A stretch of 14,937 nt of DNA from an uncultured Prevotella sp. (GCA_900553155.1 USCM01000016.1:1-14937), one strand, 5' to 3'. Shown: positions 1 through 7,872, counted from the first letter of the stretch. The notes: generated by a model not told the origin, from the sequence alone. Numbers and translations are program-made.

Positions 1-1266
1 GTTATGGCTGTATCGGCACTCGTTGTGGGTGCGTTGTCGGCAGTTGTGCCTGCTTTCTACAGCACATCGTTCACCCCGGCAATGGTGCTTAAAGGCTCGT
101 TCGGACTCTCGCCACGCGGCAGACGTCTGCGTATGGCTATCATGGCGGTACAGTTCTGCGTGGCTTTCGCACTGGCTATATATATAGGTGTGATGTCGAA
201 CCAGTCGAGCTACATCTTCAACAGCGACTATGGCTTCAACAAGAACGAGGTGTTCTACACATGGTTGTCGGATGAGGCACAGACCAAGAAGGACGCCGTG
301 CGTGCCGAACTGAAGAAGCTTCCGTTTGTAGAGAGTGTAGGTTTCGCACAAAACGCTATCGGTGTCCACGACAACTATATGGGTTGGGGACGTGGAGATG
401 GCGAGCATCGCGTTTCGCTCCAGGTGTTGCCGTGCGACTATGACTATCTGCGCACAATGCAACTTAAGATTGTTGAGGGCCGCAACTTCAACGAATCGGA
501 CATGAAGACGGGTGCATACGTGCTAAACAAGGCAGCTATGGCGCAATACAAATGGTTTGTTGTGGGCGACTCAATCGGACGTCAGACCGATTGGGACAGC
601 CAGTCCAACTACAACATAGTGGGTGTTTGCGAAAACTTCAAGCTCAAGTCGATGCGCTGCGACAACAGCAATGTGGCTGTGGCGTTCATCATCTTCGGTC
701 CGAACATGACAAGCTGGGGCGATCGTTGTGGTCAGGTGTTTGTACGCGTGGCTAAGAATCAGGACAAGCTCGAGGCTAAGCGTCGCATAGCCGAGGTGCT
801 TAACAAGCTGGACGGATCGCAGAAGTATGAGATGAAGTTCCTTGACGACGACTTGCAACAGACATACGTGGACGAGTTCCGCTTTATATCTCAGGTTAAG
901 TTGTTTGCCATTATCTGCATCATAATAACTATAATAGGTGTGTTCTCGCTCACGATGTTCGAGACCGAATACCGCCGCAAGGAGATAGCCATACGCAAGG
1001 TGATGGGTTCTTCGGTAGGCGCTGTAGTAAGGTTGTTCGCCATGCGCTATGCCGTTCCGCTTGTCGTAGCCTTCGTTGTGGCTGCGCCGTTAGGTTGGTG
1101 GCTCAGCAAGCAGTGGCTGCAGAGCTTTGCCGAGCATACGCCAATACACTGGTGGCTGCTGCCGCTATCCTTTGTCGGGGTGTCGGCTGTGGTGATAGCG
1201 ACGGTTGTGGTGCAGTCGTGGAGAGTGGCGACGGCTAATCCGGTGGAGAGCATCAAGACGGAGTGA
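1..1266 (+). CDS. FtsX/MacB-type ABC transporter permease, C-terminal part (5' truncated by window)
   Basis: The reading frame is open to base 1, so the start lies outside the window and the ATG at 4 is probably internal. About 421 residues are visible. Counting from that ATG, hydrophobic segments lie near residues 2-20 and 44-64, a soluble periplasmic (MacB_PCD-like) region covers about 70-285, and three further membrane segments lie near 298-320, 350-370 and 383-405. The stretch FETEYRRKEIAIRKVMGSS after the third membrane segment is the classic FtsX-family motif, and the tail NPVESIKTE is typical of the family's C-terminus. This matches the second half of the ~800-residue duplicated Bacteroidetes permeases. 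Such proteins sit in the inner membrane and work with a MacB/LolD-type ATPase in mechanotransmission or export; the substrate cannot be told. No clear terminator follows the stop, and the next gene is convergent 33 bp away. Confidence 0.9.
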   Translation, partial: VMAVSALVVGALSAVVPAFYSTSFTPAMVLKGSFGLSPRGRRLRMAIMAVQFCVAFALAIYIGVMSNQSSYIFNSDYGFNKNEVFYTWLSDEAQTKKDAVRAELKKLPFVESVGFAQNAIGVHDNYMGWGRGDGEHRVSLQVLPCDYDYLRTMQLKIVEGRNFNESDMKTGAYVLNKAAMAQYKWFVVGDSIGRQTDWDSQSNYNIVGVCENFKLKSMRCDNSNVAVAFIIFGPNMTSWGDRCGQVFVRVAKNQDKLEAKRRIAEVLNKLDGSQKYEMKFLDDDLQQTYVDEFRFISQVKLFAIICIIITIIGVFSLTMFETEYRRKEIAIRKVMGSSVGAVVRLFAMRYAVPLVVAFVVAAPLGWWLSKQWLQSFAEHTPIHWWLLPLSFVGVSAVVIATVVVQSWRVATANPVESIKTE

Positions 1267-1299
1267 CGGCACAGGGGACATGCCCCATACTCCCAAGAC

Positions 1300-1677
1300 T
1301 TATGCTAAAACAATATTAGCAGGGACACCAAGTTCGTGGTATATATTGCGTGCAATATCATAACTGATAGCGCGTCGACCATGAAGAATGTCGCTAAGAG
1401 CTGTTGGCGAAACCCCAATAGCCTTGGCGGCATCCTTTTGTTTTATGCCCTTTTTTCTGAATGCAACCTTTATTGCAGCAATAAGAGAGGGTTTCACTTT
1501 CCAAGGATGTGGTTCTGTGTCACATTCCCACTCGTATGCAGCATCACTTAATATGCTCAACTCTTCTTTTTCCTCTTCACTAAGCAAGTCCATTCCGCCA
1601 AGTACTGAACCTTTATGTAGAAGTTCCTCTATGCGGGCATCATAATTGTTGTATGTGTTTACATCTTTTATATGCAT
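1300..1677 (-). CDS. higA: HigA-type antitoxin, XRE-family helix-turn-helix protein
   Basis: A 125-residue protein whose C-terminal half is a Cro/C1-type DNA-binding domain: residues about 77-103 (GIKQKDAAKAIGVSPTALSDILHGRR) form the helix-turn-helix and are followed by the usual ARNIYHELGVPANIVL helix. The acidic, hydrophilic N-terminal half (EELL, LSEEEKEELS) probably binds the toxin. It starts 3 nt after the stop of the toxin gene on the same strand, so the two are co-transcribed in the toxin-first order typical of higBA. In this family the antitoxin neutralises the toxin and represses its own promoter; the palindrome at 2005-2020 is the likely operator. Base composition of the pair is clearly more AT-rich than leuS and the permease on either side, which fits acquisition by transfer. 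Confidence 0.85.
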   Translation of the reverse strand: MHIKDVNTYNNYDARIEELLHKGSVLGGMDLLSEEEKEELSILSDAAYEWECDTEPHPWKVKPSLIAAIKVAFRKKGIKQKDAAKAIGVSPTALSDILHGRRAISYDIARNIYHELGVPANIVLA

Positions 1678-1680
1678 AGC

Positions 1681-1977
1681 TTATATATTTTTGATGTTTT
1701 TAATCTTATCATATTCTGCGTGTGTTCCAATAAATCTTAGGTATAAGAATCCGTTGAAGAACACTACAACAGCAATCATTCTATATTTGTTTCCAGAGAT
1801 GTTGAAAACGTATCTGTCGTTTCCGACATAGTCGGCAGAGGGAAAAGAGTTCTTTAAATCAGCATGAGATTTCCAGTTGCTGTTCTCTACATATTCTGCC
1901 CAACGTTTCAAAGGATCTTCAGAGTCGGGGTGCTTCTTCCAAAAATCTTTTAGTAGTTTGTATTTTAATAGTTTCAT
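1681..1977 (-). CDS. higB: HigB-type toxin (RelE-like mRNA interferase)
   Basis: A 98-residue protein matching the HigB_toxin family (RelE-like fold) along its length: a basic N-terminal region (KLLKYKLLKDFWKKHP), a W-x-x-Y segment, LKNSFPSADYV, then RYVFNISGNKYRMI and the conserved C-terminal LRFIGTHAEYDKI. In this family the protein is a ribosome-dependent mRNA endonuclease held inactive by HigA. I chose the ATG at 1977 rather than the in-frame ATG at 2001 because the predicted -7 box (1999-2006) would put the transcription start near 1992, downstream of the longer start, and because MKLLKYK is where the family normally begins. The antitoxin gene follows after 3 nt. No truncation or frameshift is visible, so the system may be functional. 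Confidence 0.88.
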   Translation of the reverse strand: MKLLKYKLLKDFWKKHPDSEDPLKRWAEYVENSNWKSHADLKNSFPSADYVGNDRYVFNISGNKYRMIAVVVFFNGFLYLRFIGTHAEYDKIKNIKNI

Positions 1978-1998
1978 ATATATAGCTTTTGATGATTG

Positions 1999-2020
1999 CA
2001 AAGATACAGAAAGTTCTGTA
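1999..2020 (-). promoter_or_regulatory. higBA promoter -7 box with overlapping palindromic operator
   Basis: On the minus strand TATCTTTG (1999-2006) fits the Bacteroidetes -7 consensus TAnnTTTG. Directly overlapping its upstream edge is the inverted repeat TACAGAA-AG-TTCTGTA (2005-2020), two perfect 7-bp arms around a 2-bp centre. A palindrome covering the -7 edge and spacer is where an autorepressing HigA antitoxin would be expected to bind. I see no convincing -33 TTTG. That HigA binds here is inference. Confidence 0.65.
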
Positions 2021-2056
2021 ATTTGAGAAGTTTTTCATGGCTTTTAACATATAAAG

Positions 2057-2091
2057 AAACCGGGGAGCGGCACAAGCCTCTCCCCGGTTTT
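2057..2091 (-). terminator. Rho-independent terminator of leuS (possibly bidirectional)
   Basis: An 11-bp perfect stem, AAACCGGGGAG (2057-2067) with CTCCCCGGTTT (2080-2090), continues after one mismatch into GGC/GCC around an ACAA loop. On the leuS strand the stem is followed by TTTCTTTATATG-like T-rich sequence, and on the plus strand by TTTTATG. It lies 50-85 bp beyond the leuS stop and also separates leuS from higBA transcription. A smaller 5-bp hairpin (ACCAA-TCG-TTGGT, 2098-2110) sits between the stop and this terminator. Confidence 0.9.
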
Positions 2092-2142
2092 ATGTTAACC
2101 AATCGTTGGTCTTATTGTTTCTCGGTCGCCAAGCAAGCGACT

Positions 2143-5001
2143 TTACTTGATAACGATGTTCACAATCTTCTTCGGAACCACGATAACCTTAACCACCTTC
2201 TTGTCGCCAATGTACTTGGCGCTCTGCTCGTCGGCAAGCACTGCCTCCTGGATGGCGTCGTTGGTAGCGTCGGCTGGGAACTTCTTCTGGAAGCGCGCCT
2301 TGCCGTTGAAAGATATGGTGAGCTGAACCTCGCTCTCTACAAGATACTCGGCTTTGAACTCAGGCCACTTGGCATCGCATACTGTCGACTCGTTGCCAAG
2401 AGCGTGCCACAGCTCCTCTGCGATGTGCGGAGCAAACGGAGCGATAAGCACAACGAGCTGCTCGAGCACCTGCTTGTTGCGGCACTTCTGCTGTGCCAGC
2501 TCGCCAACGGCTATCATGAAGGCAGAGATTGAGGTGTTGTAAGAGAACTTCTCGATATCGTCTGTCACCTTCTTGATGAGCTTGTGCAGCGTCTTAAGGC
2601 TGTCGGCTGTAGCCTCTGCCTCGGCTGATGGCAAGAACTCGTCGGTGCGGTTGTCGTAGAAGAGGTTCCAGAACTTCTTGAGGAAGCGGAAGCAACCGTC
2701 GATACCATTGGTGTCCCAAGGCTTGCTTGCCTCTACCGGACCAAGGAACATCTCGTACAGACGCAGTGTGTCGGCACCGTACTTCTCTACAATCATATCA
2801 GGGTTGACAACGTTGAACATCGACTTCGACATCTTCTCAACTGCCCATCCGCAGATATACTTGCCGTCTTCGAGTACGAACTCGGCGTTGGCATACTCTG
2901 GACGCCATGCCTTGAAAGCCTCGATGTCGAGCACGTCGGCCGATACGATGTTCACGTCGACGTGGATAGGTGTAACGTCGTAGTTGTTCTTCAGACCTGC
3001 GCTAACGAAGACTGGAGCCTTAGAGTGGTCGTCCGAGTTGATGCGGTATACAAAGTTGGAGCGACCTTGAATCATACCCTGGTTTACAAGTTTCTGGAAC
3101 GGCTCTTCCTTGCAGCTTACGCCGAGGTCGAAGAGGAACTTGTTCCAGAAACGCGAGTAGATAAGGTGACCCGTAGCGTGCTCGCATCCGCCTACGTAGA
3201 GGTCTACGTTCTGCCAGTATTCGTCGGCTTCCTTGCTCACAAGACAGCTGTCGTTGTGCGGATCCATATAGCGCAGATAGTAGGCAGAAGAGCCTGCAAA
3301 GCCCGGCATGGTGTTAAGCTCGAGTGGGAACACGGTTTTGTTGTCTACAAGAGCCTTGTCTACCACCTGCTTCTTCTCGGCATCCCAAGCCCACATCTTG
3401 GCGCGGCCCAATGGAGGTTCGCCACTCTCGGTAGGCTTGTAGGTCTCAATCTCAGGCAGCTCGAGAGGCAGACAATCCTCTGGCACCATCTGTGGCATAC
3501 CGTCCTTGTAGTATACAGGGAACGGCTCGCCCCAGTAGCGCTGACGAGAGAAGATAGCGTCGCGCAGACGATAGTTTATCTTGACACGTCCAAGTCCCTT
3601 CTCCGTAACAAACTTCTTGGTAGCGGCTATAGCCTCCTTAACGCTCAATCCGTTGAGCGAGAATCCGTCGAGAGTCTGCTTGCCTGCTACAGGCGAGTTC
3701 TGCACGATACCCTCCTTGGCGTCGAAGCTCTCCTCGCTGACATCGGCACCCTCGATAAGCGGGATGATAGGCAGGTTGAAGTGCTTGGCAAAGGCATAGT
3801 CGCGAGAGTCGTGAGCCGGAACAGCCATGATGGCTCCGGTGCCATATCCGGCAAGTACGTATTCCGAAATCCAGATAGGTATGTTCTCGCCGGTGAACGG
3901 ATTGACGGCATACGAGCCAGAGAATACACCCGTAACCGAGTGGTTAGCCATACGGTCCAGCTCGGTGCGCTTCTTTACGTATGCAAGATACTCGTCCACC
4001 TCTGCCTTCTGCTCGGCTGTGGTGAGCTTCTCTACAAGCTCGCTCTCAGGAGCCAATACCATGAATGTAACACCAAAGATGGTGTCGGCACGAGTGGTGA
4101 AGATGGTGAAGTCGAAGTCCTGGCCAGCCACCTTAAACTGCATCTCGGTACCCTCCGAGCGTCCAATCCAGTTCTTCTGAGTCTCCTTGATAGAGTCGCT
4201 CCACTGCACTGTCTCCAGTCCGTCGAGCAAACGCTGCGAGTAGGCAGATGTGCGGAGGCACCACTGCTGCATCTTCTTCTGCACAACAGGATAGCCGCCA
4301 CGCTCGCTCACGCCGTTCACCACCTCGTCGTTGGCAAGCACAGTGCCCAGTCCGGGACACCAGTTCACCATTGTTTCGCCAAGGTAGGCTATGCGATAGT
4401 TCATCAATGTCTTCTGCTTCTCTACGTCGCTCATAGCCTTCCACTGGTCGGCTGTAAAGTCGAGGTGCTCGCTTTCGGCAACGTTCAAGCCCTCTGTACC
4501 CTTCTGCTCGAAGTGGGCAACGAGCTTCTCTATAGGCTGTGCCTTCTGGCAAGAGTTGCAGAAGAACGACTGGAACATCTTCTGGAAAGCCCACTGAGTC
4601 CAATGGTAATACTTAGGGTCGCAGGTGCGCACCTCGCGGTCCCAGTCGAAAGAGAATCCGATGTTGTCCAACTGCTGGCGGTAGCGTGCGATGTTGGCAA
4701 CTGTAGTGACCTCAGGATGCTGTCCGGTCTGGATGGCATACTGCTCGGCAGGCAGGCCATAGGCGTCGTAGCCCATAGGGTTGAGCACGTTGTAGCCCTC
4801 AAGTCGCTTGAAGCGTGCGTAGATGTCGGATGCTATGTAGCCGAGCGGGTGGCCTACGTGTAGACCGGCACCCGACGGATAGGGGAACATGTTGAGTACG
4901 TAGAACTTCTTTTTCTGCTCGTCCTCAGTGGTGTGGTAGGTCTTGTCCTTAACCCACTGGGCTTGCCATTTCTTCTCGATTTCTCTGAAATTGTATTCCA
5001 T
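2143..5001 (-). CDS. leuS: Leucyl-tRNA synthetase
   Basis: A 952-residue cytoplasmic class I aminoacyl-tRNA synthetase that charges tRNA-Leu with leucine. The HIGH signature appears as HVGH (residues 48-51, within PYPSGAGLHVGHPLGY), the CP1 editing domain carries the TTRADTIFGVTFMVLAPE motif, and the KMSKS loop is intact at residues 723-727. The C-terminus has the anticodon-binding and LeuRS-specific regions (FAPHIAEELWHALG). Length fits Bacteroidetes LeuRS, which are longer than the E. coli enzyme. The start is set at the ATG at 5001 (MEYNFREIEKKWQ), the usual family N-terminus; the frame stays open to an ATG at 5136, but that would add 45 non-homologous residues and lies upstream of the promoter at 5035. 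It is transcribed alone, with its own promoter and terminator. In many Bacteroidetes, as I recall, leuS is followed by yitT and rdgB genes; here those lie divergently about 3.2 kb away. Confidence 0.97.
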   Translation of the reverse strand: MEYNFREIEKKWQAQWVKDKTYHTTEDEQKKKFYVLNMFPYPSGAGLHVGHPLGYIASDIYARFKRLEGYNVLNPMGYDAYGLPAEQYAIQTGQHPEVTTVANIARYRQQLDNIGFSFDWDREVRTCDPKYYHWTQWAFQKMFQSFFCNSCQKAQPIEKLVAHFEQKGTEGLNVAESEHLDFTADQWKAMSDVEKQKTLMNYRIAYLGETMVNWCPGLGTVLANDEVVNGVSERGGYPVVQKKMQQWCLRTSAYSQRLLDGLETVQWSDSIKETQKNWIGRSEGTEMQFKVAGQDFDFTIFTTRADTIFGVTFMVLAPESELVEKLTTAEQKAEVDEYLAYVKKRTELDRMANHSVTGVFSGSYAVNPFTGENIPIWISEYVLAGYGTGAIMAVPAHDSRDYAFAKHFNLPIIPLIEGADVSEESFDAKEGIVQNSPVAGKQTLDGFSLNGLSVKEAIAATKKFVTEKGLGRVKINYRLRDAIFSRQRYWGEPFPVYYKDGMPQMVPEDCLPLELPEIETYKPTESGEPPLGRAKMWAWDAEKKQVVDKALVDNKTVFPLELNTMPGFAGSSAYYLRYMDPHNDSCLVSKEADEYWQNVDLYVGGCEHATGHLIYSRFWNKFLFDLGVSCKEEPFQKLVNQGMIQGRSNFVYRINSDDHSKAPVFVSAGLKNNYDVTPIHVDVNIVSADVLDIEAFKAWRPEYANAEFVLEDGKYICGWAVEKMSKSMFNVVNPDMIVEKYGADTLRLYEMFLGPVEASKPWDTNGIDGCFRFLKKFWNLFYDNRTDEFLPSAEAEATADSLKTLHKLIKKVTDDIEKFSYNTSISAFMIAVGELAQQKCRNKQVLEQLVVLIAPFAPHIAEELWHALGNESTVCDAKWPEFKAEYLVESEVQLTISFNGKARFQKKFPADATNDAIQEAVLADEQSAKYIGDKKVVKVIVVPKKIVNIVIK

Positions 5002-5034
5002 TGTATCTATTTTGTTATAATTTCCAGTTTTATG

Positions 5035-5068
5035 CAAAGTTACGACTTTTAGTTTATAAGATGTGCAA
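5035..5068 (-). promoter_or_regulatory. Predicted leuS promoter
   Basis: Minus-strand TAACTTTG (5035-5042) matches TAnnTTTG, with a TTG at 5066-5068 about 23 nt upstream, slightly longer than usual. The predicted start of transcription near 5028 leaves a leader of about 27 nt before the leuS ATG at 5001. Confidence 0.6.
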
Positions 5069-5143
5069 TAAAGCCGAAAAAAGTGATACTTAAGCGTCAA
5101 GGAGCTGTTGGCTATTGTTGGGGATGTGTTAGCCAAAGTGCAG

Positions 5144-5158
5144 CATTAAGGCTTAATT
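5144..5158 (-). repeat. 15-bp copy of the tandem-array core, inverted, at the end of the surface-protein gene
   Basis: The minus strand here reads AATTAAGCCTTAATG, identical to plus-strand 7971-7985 inside the 22-bp tandem array. It overlaps the stop codon of the gene at 5153. The two copies are in inverted orientation and bracket the two-gene surface-protein region. It could be chance in AT-rich sequence. Confidence 0.5.
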
Positions 5159-6298
5159 AATCGTTTTGCGTGTTGTTCCGTCCGAATACTTCACGATATT
5201 GATGCCCCTCTCGGGCTTGTCGAGGCGTCGTCCGTCGATGCTCATACGCATAACCTCGTGTCGTGTGGCATCCGTCAGGGTGTTGATGCCAGTGGGGCGC
5301 TTGCGTGGAGTGATGACGATAGGGTTGTCGTCGTAGCCGGGAATGAGGTGCAGGTTTTCTATGCTGCTCACCTCGGTAGATGTCTCGCCCGTCCAACCGC
5401 ATTGTTGCAGCACACCCGTCTGTATGCGTATAAAGTCGGCATGACTAAGCTTTACGGGGTTGCCCTCATTGTCAACCGCCCAGTCGAGGTCAAAGGTGGT
5501 GTACGTCTCGTCCGATTTCAGGGCTGCGTCAGCATAGCCATACGAGTCGGCGGCATAGCGGTAGCTAATCCAGTTTTGCGGATTGTCTTCGTCAGAGCCG
5601 TCGCCCCCATAGTTGATGGCGTTGTCGGGCAGTAGGCCTCCTTTGAACGTCATATCCTCCTTATCCTCCCACAGAGGCCAGTAGGTCTGCGGGTGAAACG
5701 AGTTCTTCATCAAATATCCCGTTGTATCGCGTTCGGCGCCGTTGGGTTCGGTCCACTTTGCGTCAAACTTGATGTACTGGTCGAAGGTAGAGTAGGGAAT
5801 GTTATGTTCGCCCGTCTCTGCCGTAGGCTTATAGTAGGTAATGTGGAAGTTGTGTCGTTCGGTGGTGTAATATTCGGATCCGGCAAGCTCGTACCACTCG
5901 GCGGTTTCCGGCGACGCGCCCACTCCGGCGTACACGATGCCAGGCTCGATGCTGCCGCCAATAGTGGCGTCGCCATAAACGGGGTCGTTTTGGGCATAGA
6001 AGGCGTTGCCAATGATGCGCAGGTCGGAGCCTTTGCCGTTCTTTATCGGTTGTTCGAGGGCAAGTGTGATGTAGCCTCCGGCAGCGCCGAGGCTAATGGG
6101 GTTGCCGTCTTGCAGCTGTTCTTCGCAAGCTTGCAGCCGCTCCTCCTTCGACATTGTGGCATCAATGGCTGGCAATGTGTTGACGAATTGGCCCGGGGCA
6201 GGGCAGAACTCCACCACCCGTACAGCTTGCTGCGACTGGGCGTTGGCAGGGGAGAGGGGGCACAAGAGTGCGGCGAAAAGTATAGTAGATAATTTCAT
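5153..6298 (-). CDS. Exported cell-surface protein of the 'CPAPGQF' family with T9SS-like C-terminal tail
   Basis: A 381-residue protein. Residues 1-20 form a Sec signal peptide (cleavage likely after PANA, before QSQQ); there is no lipobox. The mature start VVEFCPAPGQFVNTLP, then SLGAAGGYITLAL, the 'IIGNAF' segment, SIEPGIVYAG and EWYELAGSEYY form a conserved pattern I recall from Bacteroidetes proteins annotated as cell-surface or PKD-like and found beside DUF5074 propeller proteins in cobalamin-related loci. The last ~45 residues, including the GRRLDKPERGINIVKYSDG stretch, look like a type IX secretion C-terminal signal (an 'IDGRRL..P..GINI' pattern), suggesting export across the outer membrane. 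It lies 72 bp downstream of the BtuG-like gene on the same strand but has its own promoter. A corrinoid-related role is inference; the biochemical activity is unknown to me. Confidence 0.72.
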   Translation of the reverse strand: MKLSTILFAALLCPLSPANAQSQQAVRVVEFCPAPGQFVNTLPAIDATMSKEERLQACEEQLQDGNPISLGAAGGYITLALEQPIKNGKGSDLRIIGNAFYAQNDPVYGDATIGGSIEPGIVYAGVGASPETAEWYELAGSEYYTTERHNFHITYYKPTAETGEHNIPYSTFDQYIKFDAKWTEPNGAERDTTGYLMKNSFHPQTYWPLWEDKEDMTFKGGLLPDNAINYGGDGSDEDNPQNWISYRYAADSYGYADAALKSDETYTTFDLDWAVDNEGNPVKLSHADFIRIQTGVLQQCGWTGETSTEVSSIENLHLIPGYDDNPIVITPRKRPTGINTLTDATRHEVMRMSIDGRRLDKPERGINIVKYSDGTTRKTIN

Positions 6299-6318
6299 TT
6301 CTATTTTTCTTTATACTG

Positions 6319-6349
6319 CAAATTTACTTATTATTGTTTGAATACCCAA
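6319..6349 (-). promoter_or_regulatory. Predicted promoter of the cell-surface protein gene
   Basis: Minus-strand TAAATTTG (6319-6326) is a full match to TAnnTTTG, with TTG at 6347-6349 separated by 20 nt. The transcription start would fall near 6312, about 14 nt before the ATG at 6298. The gene can therefore be expressed independently of the upstream lipoprotein gene. Confidence 0.65.
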
Positions 6350-6370
6350 GAGATTGCGTTCTGATTTGTG

Positions 6371-7498
6371 CTATATTTGTACTTCCTCTTTACTCGCCAC
6401 AAACCCCGATGGGTTCACTCCTCTCAGCAGGTACCTGCCAATGGGCTTGCCGTCGCGCCCGAACTCGTACACATAGCCGTTGGTGGCGTAGGCGCGGGCA
6501 TCGCTTGAGTAGAGATGTCCGGTGTAAGGCGAGATAAAGAGAGCGTAGGGCGACTGCATCTGCAGTATCGTCTCCTCGGCGTCGCCATACTCGCCGAGTC
6601 CCTCATGAACTTCCAACGAAGGCAGCGAGATGGTGTGCATGGAGTAGGTGTAGGTGCTGGTGAGGTGAGAGAAGGCAGAGCCAATCATATAGAAGCGGTT
6701 GCGGTAGGCACAGTTGTAGGTAGCCGGGAAGTTGAAGACGCGAAACTCGTCGTTAGCCATATTCAGCACAATGCAGCGAGGGGCAATGTTGTACATATCG
6801 CCCGCAGAGTTGATGCAAGCAAACTGTCCGCTAACCGACATGGTGCCGAACAGATTGGGGCATCCCGTGTCTATGCGCTTAAGCTCGCGCATGGTGTGCG
6901 CGTCCACCACACTTATGGTCTGCTCGTAGCCGTGGTCTTGTGTCTGGGTAGAGTAGCCACCGGTGTTGGCAATGTACAGTCGGCCGTCGTAGTAGGCAAT
7001 GCCCTCCGGCTCGTAGCCCACGTGACAGGTGTCCACCACCTCCTTGGTCTTGATGTCTATCTTAGCCACGTAGCCCTTGTCGGCATACGATGTAACGTAC
7101 AGATAGCCCTGGTTGTCGGTGGCAAGTCGGCGGTTGTTGGGTATATTCTCGGTTGCGGCAATAGCGGTGCCGTCGGGGCGGATATACTGTATGATGTTCG
7201 ACCAGTTTACGCTGATGGCTATCAGCGTGTCGTTCACCTGCAGAATGTCGTTGCCGGTGTCGCCGAGATGTCGTCCGGGGTTCTGCTGTTGAAACCATCG
7301 GCTTGTCAGCACCCCATGGTCGAGCAGCGCAAGCGACGAGTTGTCCATACCCCACAGACCCTCGCATAGAATGATGAGGCGGTCGGAGTCGGCGGTCGGC
7401 TCAGACGGAGTGGGGTAGGAGGCAGGCTCAAGCGAGCATGCTGCGAGTAGCCATAGTAGGCAGATGCAAAGCAGATTAAGTGGGTTCTTATACGACAT
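6371..7498 (-). CDS. DUF5074/BtuG-like (YncE-type) beta-propeller surface lipoprotein
   Basis: A 375-residue lipoprotein: residues 1-20 are a hydrophobic signal ending in the lipobox LAAC with the lipidated cysteine at 21 (CSLEPASYPTP), then a short linker. The mature part has the repeating blade pattern of a YncE/DUF5074 beta-propeller: LIILCEGLWGMDNSSLAL, N-PGRHLGDTGNDI, NNRRLATDNQGYLYVTSYADKG, VGYEPEGIAYYDGRLYIANTGG. BtuG proteins of Bacteroides, which capture cobalamin at the cell surface and pass it to BtuB, belong to this broad family, so corrinoid binding is possible but not shown; no btuB or B12 riboswitch is visible. The start at 7498 is preferred over an in-frame ATG at 7567 because it places the signal peptide at the N-terminus and because the predicted promoter lies between the two. 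The CPAPGQF-family gene follows after 72 bp. Confidence 0.78.
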   Translation of the reverse strand: MSYKNPLNLLCICLLWLLAACSLEPASYPTPSEPTADSDRLIILCEGLWGMDNSSLALLDHGVLTSRWFQQQNPGRHLGDTGNDILQVNDTLIAISVNWSNIIQYIRPDGTAIAATENIPNNRRLATDNQGYLYVTSYADKGYVAKIDIKTKEVVDTCHVGYEPEGIAYYDGRLYIANTGGYSTQTQDHGYEQTISVVDAHTMRELKRIDTGCPNLFGTMSVSGQFACINSAGDMYNIAPRCIVLNMANDEFRVFNFPATYNCAYRNRFYMIGSAFSHLTSTYTYSMHTISLPSLEVHEGLGEYGDAEETILQMQSPYALFISPYTGHLYSSDARAYATNGYVYEFGRDGKPIGRYLLRGVNPSGFVASKEEVQI

Positions 7499-7536
7499 TG
7501 TGGTTGGTGCGGCACCGTTAATGATGTTGCACGGCA

Positions 7537-7567
7537 CGAAATTATAAATAAAAGTGGAATGGTGCAA
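7537..7567 (-). promoter_or_regulatory. Predicted promoter of the BtuG-like gene
   Basis: Minus-strand TAATTTCG (7537-7544) matches the -7 consensus at all but one position (C for T), with TTG at 7565-7567 spaced by 20 nt. The predicted start near 7530 leaves a leader of about 32 nt before the ATG at 7498, which contains the short palindrome GGTGCGGCACC (7506-7516). Confidence 0.45.
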
Positions 7568-7596
7568 CGTTTTCTATAATTATGTTTTATTTTTAT

Positions 7597-7872
7597 AACC
7601 CCTCATTCTCTCACTTTTTGACTGTCGTATCGCTGCAAGTGGTTGATTATTAATGGTATATGTGAGTGTTAGGTCGGGCGTGCTGGGCGGCACATATCAT
7701 CATTGTATCACTCTCCTTACACACCCTATTGGTGTATGGGCAGGGTGTGAGACTTTAGTGATAGATTCGTGATAGGTGGCAGCTACCAGCGCCAACCTAA
7801 CACTTGTTCTATGTGCTCATACCCAATGCGTTACGGGGAAGAAGGCTCTAAATAATGATAGAATGAGGGGTT
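7597..7872. mobile_element. 276-bp gapless imperfect palindrome; candidate MITE or fold-back element
   Basis: Three inverted repeats share one exact symmetry axis at 7734.5. The ends are 13-bp perfect inverted repeats (AACCCCTCATTCT at 7597-7609; complement at 7860-7872). Inside are AGTGTTAGGT (7665-7674) with ACCTAACACT (7795-7804), a looser matching block around TATCA and TATCACT (7695-7714 with 7755-7774), and a central stem CACACCCT (7720-7727) with AGGGTGTG (7742-7749). By hand count about 77 of 138 opposed positions pair, with no indels. No protein-coding frame is convincing. I see no clear target-site duplication. Size and terminal inverted repeats fit a non-autonomous transposable element; a large structured RNA or bidirectional regulatory hairpin is the alternative. 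Confidence 0.55.

Noticed and set aside
1275..1290. Terminator between the permease and higA
   Set aside because: Only a 4-bp GGGG/CCCC stem with a 5-nt loop and no T tract.
2962..4863. 633-codon open frame on the plus strand opposite leuS
   Set aside because: It is antisense to an unmistakable leuS with intact motifs; the translation has no recognisable domain and reflects codon bias of the opposite strand.
5108..5136. Terminator after the CPAPGQF-family gene (TTGGCTA...TAGCCAA)
   Set aside because: A 7-bp stem with a 15-nt loop and no T tract in either direction; too weak to call.
5693..6292. 199-codon plus-strand frame opposite the CPAPGQF-family gene
   Set aside because: No signal, motif or promoter; the minus-strand protein has a signal peptide and family motifs.
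6515..7369. 284-codon plus-strand frame opposite the BtuG-like gene
   Set aside because: Its sequence is low-complexity V/G/H/R-rich shadow translation, and the minus strand carries a clear lipoprotein with signal peptide and propeller repeats.
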